Below the pieces are notes generated by a model. It worked only from the letters and a program-made list of their open reading frames with translations. It ran no database searches and was not told where the DNA came from. From the NCBI GenBank assembly GCA_016648135.1, contig JADDOH010000474.1, positions 186,001 through 250,000 of the forward strand: a DNA stretch of 64,000 bases, in the 5' to 3' direction. Positions 40,529 to 51,459 of the stretch are shown here, in pieces (position 1 is the stretch's first letter; every line of letters begins with the position of its first letter). Origin of the DNA: Agrypnia vestita. Its lineage: Eukaryota; Arthropoda; Insecta; Trichoptera; Phryganeidae. A program made the translations under genes and the position numbers.

Positions 40529-41255
40529 GGCGTCTGATACACATGCTTATTTAGTGCCACGTGAGCATGCGCAGTATCGACTTTGACAGTGGCATGTGTG
40601 TACGCACATTGCTAGAAATGAGCATGCCACCTAGTGGCATGCTCAAAAATGAACCGCCGGTTGATTTATAAGCATGCCACTGTCATTCACCATAGAGAAG
40701 GGGTATCTTTGGAGCATGTGTGAACAGACTTGCTTATTTATGAGCATGCTTATGTCATTCGCGGGCTTCGCGGCTAGTATTATCAATGCGATCTTCTCAG
40801 TCCGCGACAGATGAAACAAATATGGCGCGTTGGGGAGATGATAAAACATTACTTTTCGTGACTTATTATAGGAATCACGAATGTCTGTGGAATACTCGGT
40901 CACCGTTGTGTAAAAATTATATAGTGAGAAATAATGTTTACGAAACTTATTAATAGGCAAACTAAAATCAAAAATGTGCGGATGGAAACTCGGGAACTTT
41001 TTTGATTTATTGGTTCACTTGAATTTTCTATTTCAGTTTGCAAAGTTTCCATTTTGAACAAGAGCGTCTCTATTCTATGACAAGAGCATGCCACTAATAA
41101 GCATGTGTGTTTGATTGTTAGCTTTGGGCATGCTTATTTATGAGCATGCCACTAATAAGCATGCCAGTAATGAGCAAGTGTGTACAGTTGTTAGGGCATG
41201 CTTATTAGTGGCATGCTCATTAGCATGCCAGTAAAGAAGCATGTGTATCTGTACC
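40529..41255 (-). mobile_element. Family D element, copy 3 (MADF-bearing)
   Basis: It starts GGCGTCTGATACACATGCTT and ends GAAGCATGTGTATCTGTACC, 727 bp. It is nearly identical to 10370-11051 but keeps the opening of the MADF frame. Confidence 0.75.
40822..40953 (+). pseudogene. MADF-domain remnant in family D copy 3
   Basis: The frame reads MARWGDDKTLLFVTYYRNHE, then CLWNTRSPLCKNYIVRNNVY, ET and Y before two stops. It includes the opening Trp that copy 1 lacks. Upstream in the same frame is ATDET, shared with copies 2 and 4. The C-terminal third is cut by a deletion that removes the GMNDSNLTIK segment. The four copies together retain every part of a MADF domain, but no single one is complete. 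Confidence 0.65.
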
Positions 41256-41706
41256 TTAATGAAATCGTACTTTATTTTGACACAATGTACTTTTTTTCTA
41301 CATTTAATAACCAGTGTTCTTTATTTGCACAAAAAAAGGTGGCAACCCTAGATACCGCGCACATAAATTCGTTACTAGACTAGATAATAGCGTAAAGTTT
41401 TGATCATACACGATTTCCTTACATTCGTTCTCCACCTGCCTTACGTAATATAATACTACCGCTAAAGGTGGGCGTCTATTTTCAATATTATTCACCAAGG
41501 GCGGCGGGCGACACATTAAACAGACGGCAAATTTCTGGGAAATATATCGCGTTTAATTATTGTTTATCTGAACCATTACTGGCGCAATTTCATTGTTATA
41601 TTATATCACAATATCAGATAGATGTGTCATTATGATTTATTTCGCAGAAATTCTAGCCATTAACAACTTAGAGAGGGACTCTGGATCATTTTGAAAAAAA
41701 AATTCT

Positions 41707-42042
41707 CCGTAGAATAGGCACGATGACAGATTTTGAAATAACATTCTATATTGTCCGTAGAATAGGCATGATGACAGATTTTGAAATAACATTCTATATT
41801 GTCCGTAGAATAGGCATGATGACAGATTTTGAAATAACATTCTATATTGTCCGTAGAATAGGCATGATGACAGATTTTGAAATAACATTCTATATTGTCC
41901 GTAGAATAGCCATGATGACAGATTTTGAAATAACATTCTATATTGTCCGTAGAATAGGCATGATGACAGATTTTGAAATAACATTCTATATTGTCCGTAG
42001 AATAGGCATGATGACAGATTTTGAAATAACATTCTATATTGT
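41707..42042. repeat. Minisatellite, 7 x 48 bp
   Basis: CCGTAGAATAGGCATGATGA, CAGATTTTGAAATAACATTC, TATATTGT repeats seven times over 336 bp with almost no variation (one CACGATG, one AGCCATG). A 48-bp unit is 16 codons, so both strands stay open (MTDFEITFYIVRRIGM repeats on plus). There are no spacers, so it is not a CRISPR array. Near-identity implies recent expansion or homogenisation. Confidence 0.9.
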
Positions 42043-42590
42043 AGGTACACGTCTACTATTGCCGAAAATAACATTATTTCAGTAATAAACTAAGTTTTTA
42101 CGCAAATAATTGCATTTTCATCTGCATATTTTTAATTTCGCGCAAAAACGCCCGCAGCTGTCATTTCGTCTACGTGAAGTCAAGCCTCAGTAAACATTGC
42201 ATTGTATCTTGTGTCTATGGTTCAAAGACACGGTGATGGGTACTGAGGCGTGACGTCATTCGCTCTGACCGGTGTTTCACTTAAAATGGCGGATTGCACA
42301 ATTTTATGCTTTTATTTTAGTGAAAATCTTTTTAATCTCAATGTGTATATCAACTGGATCATTTTTTAGAATTCTTTCAAAATATTTTCTTCTTAAAATC
42401 ACTTATTCTTTCATACTGACATCATGCCTATAAGGAAAGGAAAATTCCAAATATAAAATTAAATAAAAGTTATGCTTCTTGTTCTCACTGCACGCCCCTG
42501 ATTTTTCTATATATTATACTAACCGTACATCCGTGAAAAATCATGGAAGATAAAATGTTAAGCCCTGTATATATAGTATAAATTTGAAGG
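42043..42590. other. Unassigned DNA
   Basis: No feature was recognised between the minisatellite and the tRNA-like patch. Confidence 0.4.
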
Positions 42591-42596
42591 TCCACG

Positions 42597-42665
42597 GTGT
42601 TAGCAATGTCGCTAGGGTGCCGCGCTGGCATTTGCGCGTCCGAGGTTCGCGGTTCTAGGCGTGTA
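42597..42665 (+). mobile_element. tRNA-like SINE head, degenerate
   Basis: GTTAGCAATGTCGCTAGGGT, GCCGCGCTGGC and GAGGTTCGCGGTTCT have the spacing and B-box flavour (GGTTCG) of a tRNA-derived SINE. The stems do not pair as a tRNA. The body is replaced by a family A copy. Confidence 0.3.
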
Positions 42666-42671
42666 ATTTTG

Positions 42672-43002
42672 TTTTTACTTAATTTCTTTTAACTCGTAGT
42701 GTCTGCTTGTTTATTGTCCGCCGAAAAAGCTTTGGATCGATTTTTAACCCTTTTCCGGTAATCCAATAATTAAACTGAAACTTTGCAGGCAGACTCGTGG
42801 CGACGATAAAAATGATCTAAAAAATTATCGTTTAAAAAAATTTAATAATTATAGTATAATTTTGAATTTTTCGAAATTTTAATGTTTTTTTCAATTTGGA
42901 ATTTATACAAATGAGTAAGGAGCCCGACGCGTACAGTACGCGCGAAACCTGTTTCAATGAAAAGGGAGTATAATAAAGCTTGGTTTTTATGAGTTGGTTT
43001 TT
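42672..43002 (-). mobile_element. Family A MITE, minus copy, short
   Basis: TTTTTACTTAATTTCTTTTA, ACTCGTAGTGTCTGCTTG at the left; AAAAGGGAGTATAATAAAGC, TTGGTTTTTATGAGTTGG at the right. It lacks the GACGTTATCGG interior. Confidence 0.7.
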
Positions 43003-43011
43003 TTTAGGAGT

Positions 43012-43085
43012 GAATTTGAACGAAATTACGCACGTTACGGGAAGTTAAGGACACACAGATAGACAACGAAATTGTTATGTTTGAT
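43012..43085. repeat. Short shared repeat (copy 1 of 2)
   Basis: GAACGAAATTACGCACGTTA, CGGGAAGTTAAGGACACACA, GATAGACAACGAAATTG matches 44412-44480 (GAAATTACGGGCGTTACAGG, AAGTTACGGACAGACAGCCA). The family is unknown to me. The DNA from 43100 to 43860 holds nothing else recognised. Confidence 0.4.
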
Positions 43086-43879
43086 AGTCGACTCGTGAAC
43101 CTCCTGTAAAATTTCTTACGCGTTATCTACAACGATCTGTTTTTAACGTTTTAAATTCAGCTATGACATTAGGAGTCATGTTGACCCTTCGACCCGAAAA
43201 GGTCAAACGGAAAAAATAGGAAGAACTATAGGACAAAGCACGTAAAAATATAATTAAAAAAATTTCACTAATGTATTATGGAAATAAGTTAGGTTAGGTT
43301 AAAAAAAGACTTAAAACGCACTGTAAAATCCTTTCCATCAAATTAAACACTAGTGTAGGGATAAACGATGTTAGTGTAAAGCGTCCTTGAGGTGATTTTT
43401 TTTTACGAAAATGGCGCTATAGAAATTATCAATTATTATTATTATAAGTTTTTCATTAGAATAAATAAAAAATGACACACATAAAGGCTATAAAATCCAA
43501 GGATATAAAATCCTGGCCTTCCATCCTCTTCATTACATGATCCAGAACATGTCATGGAGATGCTACGCAGAACCATAATACTTTTATTTTCCTTTTGGTG
43601 GAACTGGGCCTATTATTCTCCTTGTTTATATAACGTAATAACTAAAATATAAAAGAAAATGAGCTTCATATACGAAAGTAGATCTTTCTACGGTTAAAGA
43701 ACGAAAGCGGCAATTTCATCAAATATCTAGAAATTCTGTAATTGAAAATAAATAAATTACTAAATTGGAATAACGCATACGACGGATAACATATAGTATT
43801 TCATTAACATGTTCAGAATATTGATTATTTAAAAAAAAATTGTTCGTGGGGATGACAAATTTCATCGACAGATAACAAA

Positions 43880-44060
43880 TGTACAACTTCCAAAAATTTG
43901 AAGGATGCGGTGGTCAATCATGGGTGATATCGGTGAACGTTATGCCAGTCATGTGTTAGGCCGTAAGCCCTATAAACACGAAATGACTTCTGTATCTACT
44001 TTACCATATAAATAGCTTCGCCTCTGCGAGACCTATATAATGTATCTTGATTAGTAAGAA
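43880..44060. mobile_element. Family C MITE, right part
   Basis: AACTTCCAAAAATTTGAAGG, then GGCCGTAAGCCCTATAAACA and ATAAATAGCTTCGCCTCTGC, GAGACCTATATAATG show family C order ending in its right terminus. The left terminus is missing. Confidence 0.55.
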
Positions 44061-44079
44061 AGATTTATTTGATAACATA

Positions 44080-44210
44080 AACAACATGCGTGCCGAAGAC
44101 ACTTGTAATTGGGAAATGGGCATAGTCTTCATTTATAATGTTTAATTATTAAAATATCATGTACCCGTTATTTTTAAGTGTCTCTAATAAATAAAAAAAA
44201 TAAGAATAAT
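44080..44210 (+). mobile_element. Family R repeat fragment
   Basis: GCGTGCCGAAGACACTTGTA, AATTATTAAAATATCATGTA and AAGTGTCTCTAATAAATAAA match 54556-54665 and, reversed, 19625-19750. The end with AATAAATAAA suggests a 3' terminus. Confidence 0.45.
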
Positions 44211-44411
44211 AAAACATACTAATTATTCATACAATAATTAATGAACATATCTCAGTTGAACAGAAAAATGTTGGATTTTTTCTCACATTTGAATAGTTTG
44301 TTTAAAACTGAAAGTTTTGGGCTATTATTTCATTAACTAGCTGTCACCCGTCAAAAATGACGGTCATAAATATGAAAGAAAAAAAAATTAAAAGAGAAAA
44401 AAGGTTATTAT

Positions 44412-44480
44412 AAAAGAAATTACGGGCGTTACAGGAAGTTACGGACAGACAGCCATACAACGAGATTACAATTATTGGGA
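44412..44480. repeat. Short shared repeat (copy 2 of 2)
   Basis: See the 43012-43085 copy. It is preceded at 44337 by ACTAGCTGTCACCCGTCAAA, which resembles a Helitron-type CTAG end on the minus strand without its hairpin. Confidence 0.4.
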
Positions 44481-44731
44481 TTCTCACTATATTTTTATTT
44501 GTCAACGGTTGTATTACTATTTTTCTAATGATGTTCGTAAATCTATTAAAGATGTGTCCCGGAAATCTAAAAGCACGCATACCATATGAACAACTTTCAA
44601 ACAATTTATTATAATTATAGTTTTAAGTATTGGCAGCACGTCAACTGCCGAATTTTACACGCGGTTGTGAAATTTATTATATTACCCATTATGTTAAACT
44701 CCCCAGAAGGTTTGAATATAACCGTACCTAA

Positions 44732-45244
44732 TCAATATATATATATATATAAAGAAACCCGTGTTTCCCTATCCGCCAAGTTTTCTTCACAACCAGATAC
44801 TACCACCCCCTGGTGGTTATAGTGGTGGATAGCCCTTAGTGTCCCATTTAAAATGTGCGAGTTTGGTGGGGGTGGCTGAGCGTGGGTGGGAGTGGTTTCT
44901 ATGTGCTTAAATTATGCTTATAAATGTGCTTTCTAGCACATTTTTTGTTATGGGAAGGACGCAAATGATTCAGATTGTTTCAAAATAGGCGCGACGACTA
45001 TGTCGGTGAGTCTAGAAGGTTCCGGAAAAACCTGCTCTAGAAAGTTCTAGAAAATTCCCGAAAGTTCTATAAAATTCTAAACTGAGTGGCGGAATGTGTC
45101 GGTGTGTCTAGAAGGTTCCTGTACATTCAATAAATTTCTTGAAAGTTCTGAAGGAGCGTGTTCTAGAAGGTTCGCGAAAGTTCTATGACGATCCAAACAG
45201 TGTACTGAAAATCTACGCGCGCGAAGGCGCGCGGGCACAGCTAG
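44732..45244 (+). mobile_element. Helitron, copy 3 (complete ends)
   Basis: It starts TCAATATATATATATATA and AAAGAAACCCGTGTTTCCCT. It ends GCGCGCGAAGGCGCGCGGG (hairpin), CACAG and CTAG at 45241-45244, followed by T. At 513 bp it shares the TCCGGAAAAACCTGCTCTAG block with the other two copies. It has no Rep/helicase gene, so it is non-autonomous. Confidence 0.85.
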
Positions 45245-45380
45245 TCTTATTATAAATAACATAGTGGGGTACACAAAATCAACTGTTGTTATTATTTACT
45301 TCTTCTTCAAAAACAGCAAAATAATTTTGTAGTGACATTATTAATATAATTAATAAAAATAAACTTAGATTTCACCACTT

Positions 45381-45690
45381 TTGTATTTAAAAATATCAAC
45401 ATGTTTCAGAGCCCATGGCCCCTTCTTTTTCGCTGGATATGAGTGGAGGAATTTGGAAAATATAAATATCGGGAATCTCTTTCTGAAGAGGAACCCTGGA
45501 AGGAAGTTGGCCTTCTTAGAAAAAGGATTGAAAAATTGTCCACCCTTATTAATACCCAAAAAAAGAGACAATAAGGAAATTGATGGGGTCAAATGTAACG
45601 ATATTCAAAACCTTTTACCATATTGTGGATGAAGTTTTTCGTGGTTTTTACCAATATAGAAAGAAAGCTTTGACTGTGTATTTAAAAAAT
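45381..45690 (+). pseudogene. Unrecognised frameshifted coding remnant
   Basis: An 83-codon frame (45381-45632) ends PPLLIPKKRDNKEIDGVKCN, DIQNLLPYCG and a stop. Shifting one base forward near 45618 continues as HIVDEVFRGFYQYRKKALTV then YL. The join K.NDIQ.LL...VDEVFRGFYQYRK looks like a real protein end of the kind seen in some DNA-transposon or transposase-like proteins (a dipeptide-rich K-DI--LL then F--FY). I cannot name the family. Upstream residues (MYLKISTCFRAHGPFFFAGY) may precede the true start. It has no second copy in the window. Confidence 0.35.
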
Positions 45691-46129
45691 ATATGTTAAA
45701 TTTTAAAAATATATGCAAATTTGTTATTTTCTTAATTTGGGGGGTAAAATAAATAATATAACATGTTTACGCCTTTTGATTCTTTACTCCTTATCATACT
45801 CCCACACGGCATGAAGTTGTTAACTACATTTTTTAGGGAAAATTAGTATATTTTATTTTTTTCTATCTAAATGCATTTTTTTTACTTTGTAAATACTTTT
45901 TTGATATTTTAGTAACATAAATCAATAAAAATTAATCTTGAATTAGCAATAAAACATATTTTTCAAAGGCGAAGTGCAAATATCTAATTATCTCAAAACG
46001 ACTTGAATGTTAGTTAACAACTTCTTGCCACGGGGTCTTCAGTTATATTATTATTTAGATTGAATTAAATTATAAGGAACGCCTCAAAATAACTGCATAG
46101 TTTATGAATTAAGTAGGAGAGTATATGTG

Positions 46130-47035
46130 CGATACTTTTTCAATCTTGAAGGTATTTTTTTTTTTTGCATTTTATTTTTAATTTTATAAATGAATGTATA
46201 ACATCGCAAGAATATTGTGTCAAAATTTCAAGTCGATCGGAGCGAAATTGACGAAGTTATGAATATTTTAGCAATGCTCAGACTGATTTTCTATACCTGC
46301 TCGGGCAGCTGAGAGACGCGCTTACCTGGTGATTACCGGACGCGCTATTGTACTGGAAGAGTTTTGCGTAGACAAAGACAAAAAGATGCTCTAGATCTTC
46401 TTGATAAAAGCTCTTTGCTGTATGGATCTGGCATCGACGACTATATGAAAGTATAAAAGAATTATCGAGTATTATTATGAAGTTGTGCAAAACTTTAAAG
46501 CGTTTTTCTGAAACTTGTCATTTTTGAAGTTCGTGTACGCCATAACTCAGAATCTACAGACCGATCGTTTTGAAATTTTGCACAGTACTTTTTCACGTAA
46601 TTCACCAGATTCCCGGGAGCTTTTTTTCTTTTTTTAAAAATATTTATTATTAATTTTACAGTAACAAATTGGCCGATTTTTTTAAGCGAAAATCGGTGTT
46701 TTGGCTACCAAAAATTGAAAAATCGAAAAAAAAAATCTTCACGGAGTTACCTCGAGAAACATCTCCTTTAATAAGTGCATTTTGATTTTTTTGTTTCAGA
46801 TGTTACTGTTTCGAGTTATGACGTACACCGCAAAACAACTTTTTTACGAGGCGCCTCCGGGATTCACTGCCACTCGCTTAAATATAAATACTTTTCAAAG
46901 AATTTTTTTTAAAAGAATTTTTAAATTATGTATTATTATATGGAAATTAAGTAAACAAACTTGCACTACCTCTATCGCTAAAAAAATTCCTGAAAACATG
47001 CATTTTTTATCGAATTAACCTTACCCCCCCCCCCT
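46130..47035 (+). mobile_element. Family O element, copy 3
   Basis: AATATTGTGTCAAAATTTCA, AGTCGATCGGAGCGAAATTG, ACGAAGTTATGAATATTT repeats the family O sentence at 16730-16790. It ends AATTAACCTTACCCCCCCCC at 47016-47035, the same terminus as copy 2. It contains the peptide block (46385-46457) and an acceptor-like TTTTTTTGTTTCAG near 46800. Confidence 0.55.
46385..46457 (+). pseudogene. Conserved LYGSGIDD peptide block (family O copy 3)
   Basis: The frame reads DALDLLDKSSLLYGSGIDDY then MKV and a stop. It aligns with DVLDAIKPILYGPGIDDSV and DDMEILSKMEDLYYGPGIDD. The donor-like GT has become GAAAGT here, so this copy could no longer splice at that point. Family unknown. Confidence 0.4.
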
Positions 47036-48380
47036 TAATAAATCAAGACTTTATTTTAGATTGATGAGCTGGTATACGACTCGTATAATTTACACAACAA
47101 AAAATAAAATAACCAAATAGAAAATTTTAAATAAATAAATCAAAATAACTTTGTATCCAAAAAAATTAAACGTATTAAATCAGTGATGTTCTAGAATATA
47201 ATACACGTTTATAAAATAATAATATAACCTAGCAATAATGAAATAACACATTTATTATAGTGAACATCTAAAATATAATACACGCTTAAATCAATGACAC
47301 CCTAGAGTACCCGGGCACTCTATGAAACGCCTGAATTATACAGTTTAGGGGTAACACTTCCTCCCTTACGCCCCTGTCTGTTTGGTTCCATTACCCGGAT
47401 GACAATCACTCTCTCCTCCCCCACCCTCTTCTGCTGGGATACGAAAACAAACATTTCCTACATTTATACGCCACACATAGGGAGAATCTCCTACATTTAT
47501 TCGCTAATACAACACAACTCCAACACTTTTAGAAAATATTCCTAGCCTTAGAAAAAAAAACTTAAATATTTGCAGATCAAACTAACTCGCGGCGGTAGAA
47601 TATACTGCTCTTGTGAAATACTCGTTCGCTTAAGAGGAAATACCTACCTACCAAGCGCGAAAAAACACAATTTTTGTGAATATTTTAAAGAAAACCTATA
47701 TGAAGTATGGTATTGGTATCATTTCTACATGAAAGTAAAGACTTTTAAGAATACGTTAATAAAAAATTTTTAAAAATTCATCTTTGGCGGAAAATTTTCG
47801 TGTTTTGTGTACTGCCGAAAAAAAAGGTTCTCCGCGGTAACCACTCCCATCTCATCAACAATCAGAATAAAAAAAAAACAAAAAGATTATCAAAATTGAC
47901 ACTACAATTTAGTCTTTGACGTGGGGTTTTTTTTTTTTTTTTTTTTTTTAAATTTAATGGCTTGTCACCCAGTAAAAGGATGTTATTGCCAAAAACTAGT
48001 CAATAGGTCATCGACATAAACATTACAGCTCAATGCAATTACTCTCTAAAAATCGTAGTAACACTTTCAATACTTCCCGTCGGCAGTCTGTAAGCAAGAG
48101 CTGGATATTTGTAGGGAAAGGGACATTAAGATCTGCAAGATCCTGGAGTAGGGACTGAGTACCGACATTTAAAATGCAATTGAAAAACAAGTGGGGGTTT
48201 TTGAAAATATAGATTTTTGACAAAATGGCGGGCTTTGAATTTAAAATAGCCTTTTTTCGGGAAAAATTCGGATTTCTTAGGAAGGTAATTAGGGGGAGGG
48301 AAATTAGGATAGGGTGAGTGCAGGGAGGTGTAGGTCAATACGTGATCCTTTATTGAAAATATATTATACAATGCTCATAG
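47036..48380. other. Unassigned DNA with poly-T and short duplications
   Basis: A TCTAGAATATAATACACG / TCTAAAATATAATACACG word repeats at about 47191 and 47268. A T run of about 25 bases lies at 47926-47950. The 67-aa ORF at 47570-47773 and the ORFs at 48023-48371 have no recognised domain. Confidence 0.45.
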
Positions 48381-48385
48381 AGCCG

Positions 48386-48756
48386 AAGCTATATTTTTTA
48401 TATGGGAAGAAAGTCTTTTTGAGTGTTCATAGGGCTTAAAACCTATCGTACGGCTGGCTTAAGTGATCACTTTACACAATGCAACGTTCACAAATTCCAC
48501 CCACGATTAGACTCTCTAAATTTAAGTTGTATCTAAGTTGTATATATATATGTTTAACTTGCATAATTTGTTTCGTATGCGAGTTGTATTTTTACTACCG
48601 CCACCTGCAGTCCAAAGCCTTTTCATTCCCATAATCCAATACAGATGTCACTATTGATAATGAGTTATCTATATTTTACCATAGGTCGTAAGCCCTATGA
48701 ACACCCAAAAAGAGTTCCATACCTACTTTTTTGTACAAAAAATAGCTTCAACTGTA
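48386..48756. mobile_element. Family C MITE, full-length (371 bp)
   Basis: GAAGCTATATTTTTTATATG, ...TTCATAGGGCTTAAAACCTA at the left mirrors TAGGTCGTAAGCCCTATGAA, ...ACAAAAAATAGCTTC at the right: about 60 bp of inverted repeat. The interior carries the CTGCAGTCCAAAGCC / CCGCCACCTGCAG block that is tandemly amplified at 26.9-27.6 kb. No ORF. Confidence 0.75.
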
Positions 48757-49317
48757 TGAGACAACTGTAATATATCTTGATTAATGATGTCCCCCTGCAG
48801 ATAAAAGCCAGTATTGTGTTCTGGAAAAATTTGGAAATACTCAAAATATTCTCAGTAGTCATTTATTCTCGAGTGAAGTATTAGTAATATTACTCTAGAC
48901 GATGCGGCAGCATTAGACGAGCAAGACGTTATAACTATTAGAAAAAACCTATAGTGAATATAAACACTGCTGTTATTATTTTAAATATAATTTAAATAAT
49001 CTTAAACAAAATTTCACAAAAAAAAATTAAAAAATCATTGTAATTTGTACGGAACTCCCGTTTACCCAGACGCAAAGAATTCAAAGTGAAGACCTCCAAA
49101 TGATAGCTAACCTTAGCAATTAGTAGTATAATAAATTTATTACCTTATCAAATATAACAAGCTTAAGGTGTATGCAACTAAAAGAGTCAGAAGGACGAGA
49201 TAAAATTAGATCACACTCGCTGTGGGTGCAACTGGCCTACAACGTGGCGCCGTCTCTTAGCTATCGATGCAGATTGGTCCAGATACCAGCGCGGCATTCA
49301 CTCGGAAGCTGTATAAA

Positions 49318-50540
49318 GGACAGATACACATGCTCAAAACTAACACGCCCTAACAACTGTACACACTAGCTCATTACTGGCATTATTGCATTATAGCTCA
49401 TTATTGGCATAACAACTGTTATACACTAGCTCATTACTGGCATTATTGCATTATAGCTCATTATTGGCATAACAACTGTTATACACTAGCTCATTATTGG
49501 CATGCTTATTTTAAGAATGCTCATAAATAAGCATGCTCAAAGCTAACGATTGGTCCAGATACCAGCGCGCCATTCACTCGGAAGCTGTATTAAGGTACAG
49601 ATACACACGCTCAAAACTAGCACGCCCTAACAACTGTACATACTTGCTCATTATTAGCTTATTTTAAGAATGCTCGTAAATAAGCATGCTCAAAGCTAAC
49701 AATCAAGCACAAATGCTTATTAGTGGCATGCTCTTGTCATAGTATAGAGAGGAACTCTAGTTCAAAATTAAAACTTTGCAAACTGAAATAGAAAATTCAA
49801 GTGAACCAATAAATCAAAACAGTGCCTGGGTTTAATCAAACACACATGCTTATCAGTGGCATGCTCTTGTCATAGAATGGAGAGGAACTCTAGTTCAAAA
49901 TTTGCAATTTGAAACTTTGCAAACTGAAATAGAAAATTCAAGTGAACCAATAAATCAAAACAGTGCCTGGGTTTAATCAAACACACATGCTTATCAGTGG
50001 CTTGCTCTTGTCATAGAATGGAGAGGAACTCTAGTTCAAAATTTGCAATTTGAAACTTTGCAAACTGAAACAGAAAATTCAAGTGAACCAATAAATCAAA
50101 ATATTTTTGATTTTAGTTTTTATAATTTTTATTGTAAGATTTGAATCATTCACGCCTTTTAATATAGTTTCATAAACATTATTTCTCGCTATATTATTTT
50201 TACACAACGGTGACCGAGTATTCCACAGACATTCGTGATTCCTATAATAAGTCACGAAAAGTAATGTTTTATCATCTCCCCAACGCTCCATATTTGTTTC
50301 ACCTGTAGCGGACTGAGAAGATGGCATTGATAATCGATACTAGCCGCGAGTGACATAAGCATGCTCATAATAAGCAAGCCTGTTCACCCATGCTCAAAAG
50401 ATACCCATTCTCATGGTGAATGACATCAGCATGCTCATAAATCAACCGGCGGTTGATATTTGAGCATGTCACTAATGAGCATGCTTATTAATAGCGATGT
50501 GCGTACACACATGCCACTAATAAGCATGTGTATCAGTACC
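49318..50540 (+). mobile_element. Family D element, copy 4 (internally expanded)
   Basis: It starts GGACAGATACACATGCTC and ends AAGCATGTGTATCAGTACC. At about 1.2 kb it is longer than its relatives because of internal duplications. A unit of about 65 bp (AGCTCATTACTGGCATTATT...) occurs twice at 49369-49495. A unit of about 133-142 bp from GGCATGCTCTTGTCATAG occurs three times from 49724. A partial element start (GGTACAGATACACACGCTCA) recurs at about 49594. Confidence 0.7.
50079..50327 (-). pseudogene. MADF-domain remnant in family D copy 4
   Basis: The frame reads SQSATGETNMERWGDDKTLL, FVTYYRNHECLWNTRSPLCK, NNIARNNVYETILKGVNDSN, LTIKIIKTKIKN. It is the most complete uninterrupted MADF version in the window, running from the opening Trp through the RNN helix into the KTKIKN segment. 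It lacks only the last helix (RMETREL in the other copies). About 70 residues are contiguous and no stop interrupts the domain core. No transposase lies near. Confidence 0.7.
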
Positions 50541-51179
50541 TTTACATCTAAGCTCTTGAAAAGTTGCGTACTAAACACAATTCTCCGCGAATTATTCTGA
50601 TAAAATGCTTCACAAAAAATATTGTATACAAGAATCATGAGATAAAGAAAGCGAGAACAACAAAAGCACTCGAAACAAGACTATCGGTACACAATGGAGT
50701 TCGGGTGCCAAGTCTGTGTATGGAAATGAAGGCTGGAATTAGACTATTGTCGCTTAGGCGCATGTGAACGGACACCCACCGGTTCCAGGACCGTTTTATG
50801 AGCGAAAGCTCCCATATCGGTCCTATTAATACGTCGCCAGGCAAACAATTTTTTTTTTCTAAAGACCATCTCCGTTTCACATTGTGTAAAGGGCGACACG
50901 ACCCAGAGAAGCCTGCAAAAGTCCACTCGCTGTATCCCTCCCAAACAACATACGTATTAATCAAGATATATTATAGAATATATGCGGGGTATAAAAGCAA
51001 AGGCAGCAATATCCAAAAAATGTTTTGAATGCATTCACCGATGTTTACTAATTTAAAATCTACTGAATTCTATATTTTTTTTATCTCTCCCATATCCAAA
51101 ATCATATTTCCTATAATAAAATCTCGAATTCAGCACATTATAAATTAGTAATCTTCGATGACTGGACTCATTTATTTTT

Positions 51180-51450
51180 TTGGATACTTCTGCCTTTGCT
51201 TTCATACCCCACATAGTCTTATAGAGTCGAAGCTATATTTTTATATGGGAAAGTATGCATGGAAGTCTTTTTTTTTGGTGTTCATAGGGCTTACGACCTA
51301 TTGTAAGGATGTCTTAAGTGATCACTTTACAGAATGCAACGTTCACCTATTCCATCCATGATAGACTACCATATCTATCAACTATGTAGAAGATGCATAT
51401 ATGTTTAACTTGCGCACCTTGCTTCGCGTGTGAGTTGTATTTTTACTATC
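51180..51450 (+). mobile_element. Family C MITE, left part
   Basis: GAAGCTATATTTTTATATGG, GTGTTCATAGGGCTTACGAC, CTTAAGTGATCACTTTACAG and TATGTTTAACTTGCGCACCT follow the family C order. It breaks off at about 51450 into unrelated sequence. Confidence 0.6.
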
Positions 51451-51459
51451 GCCGAATAC

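Noticed and set aside
41637..42085. Repeat protein on either strand, or a CRISPR-like array
   Set aside because: Head-to-tail 48-bp units without spacers; openness on both strands follows from the unit length being a multiple of three. Context is eukaryotic.
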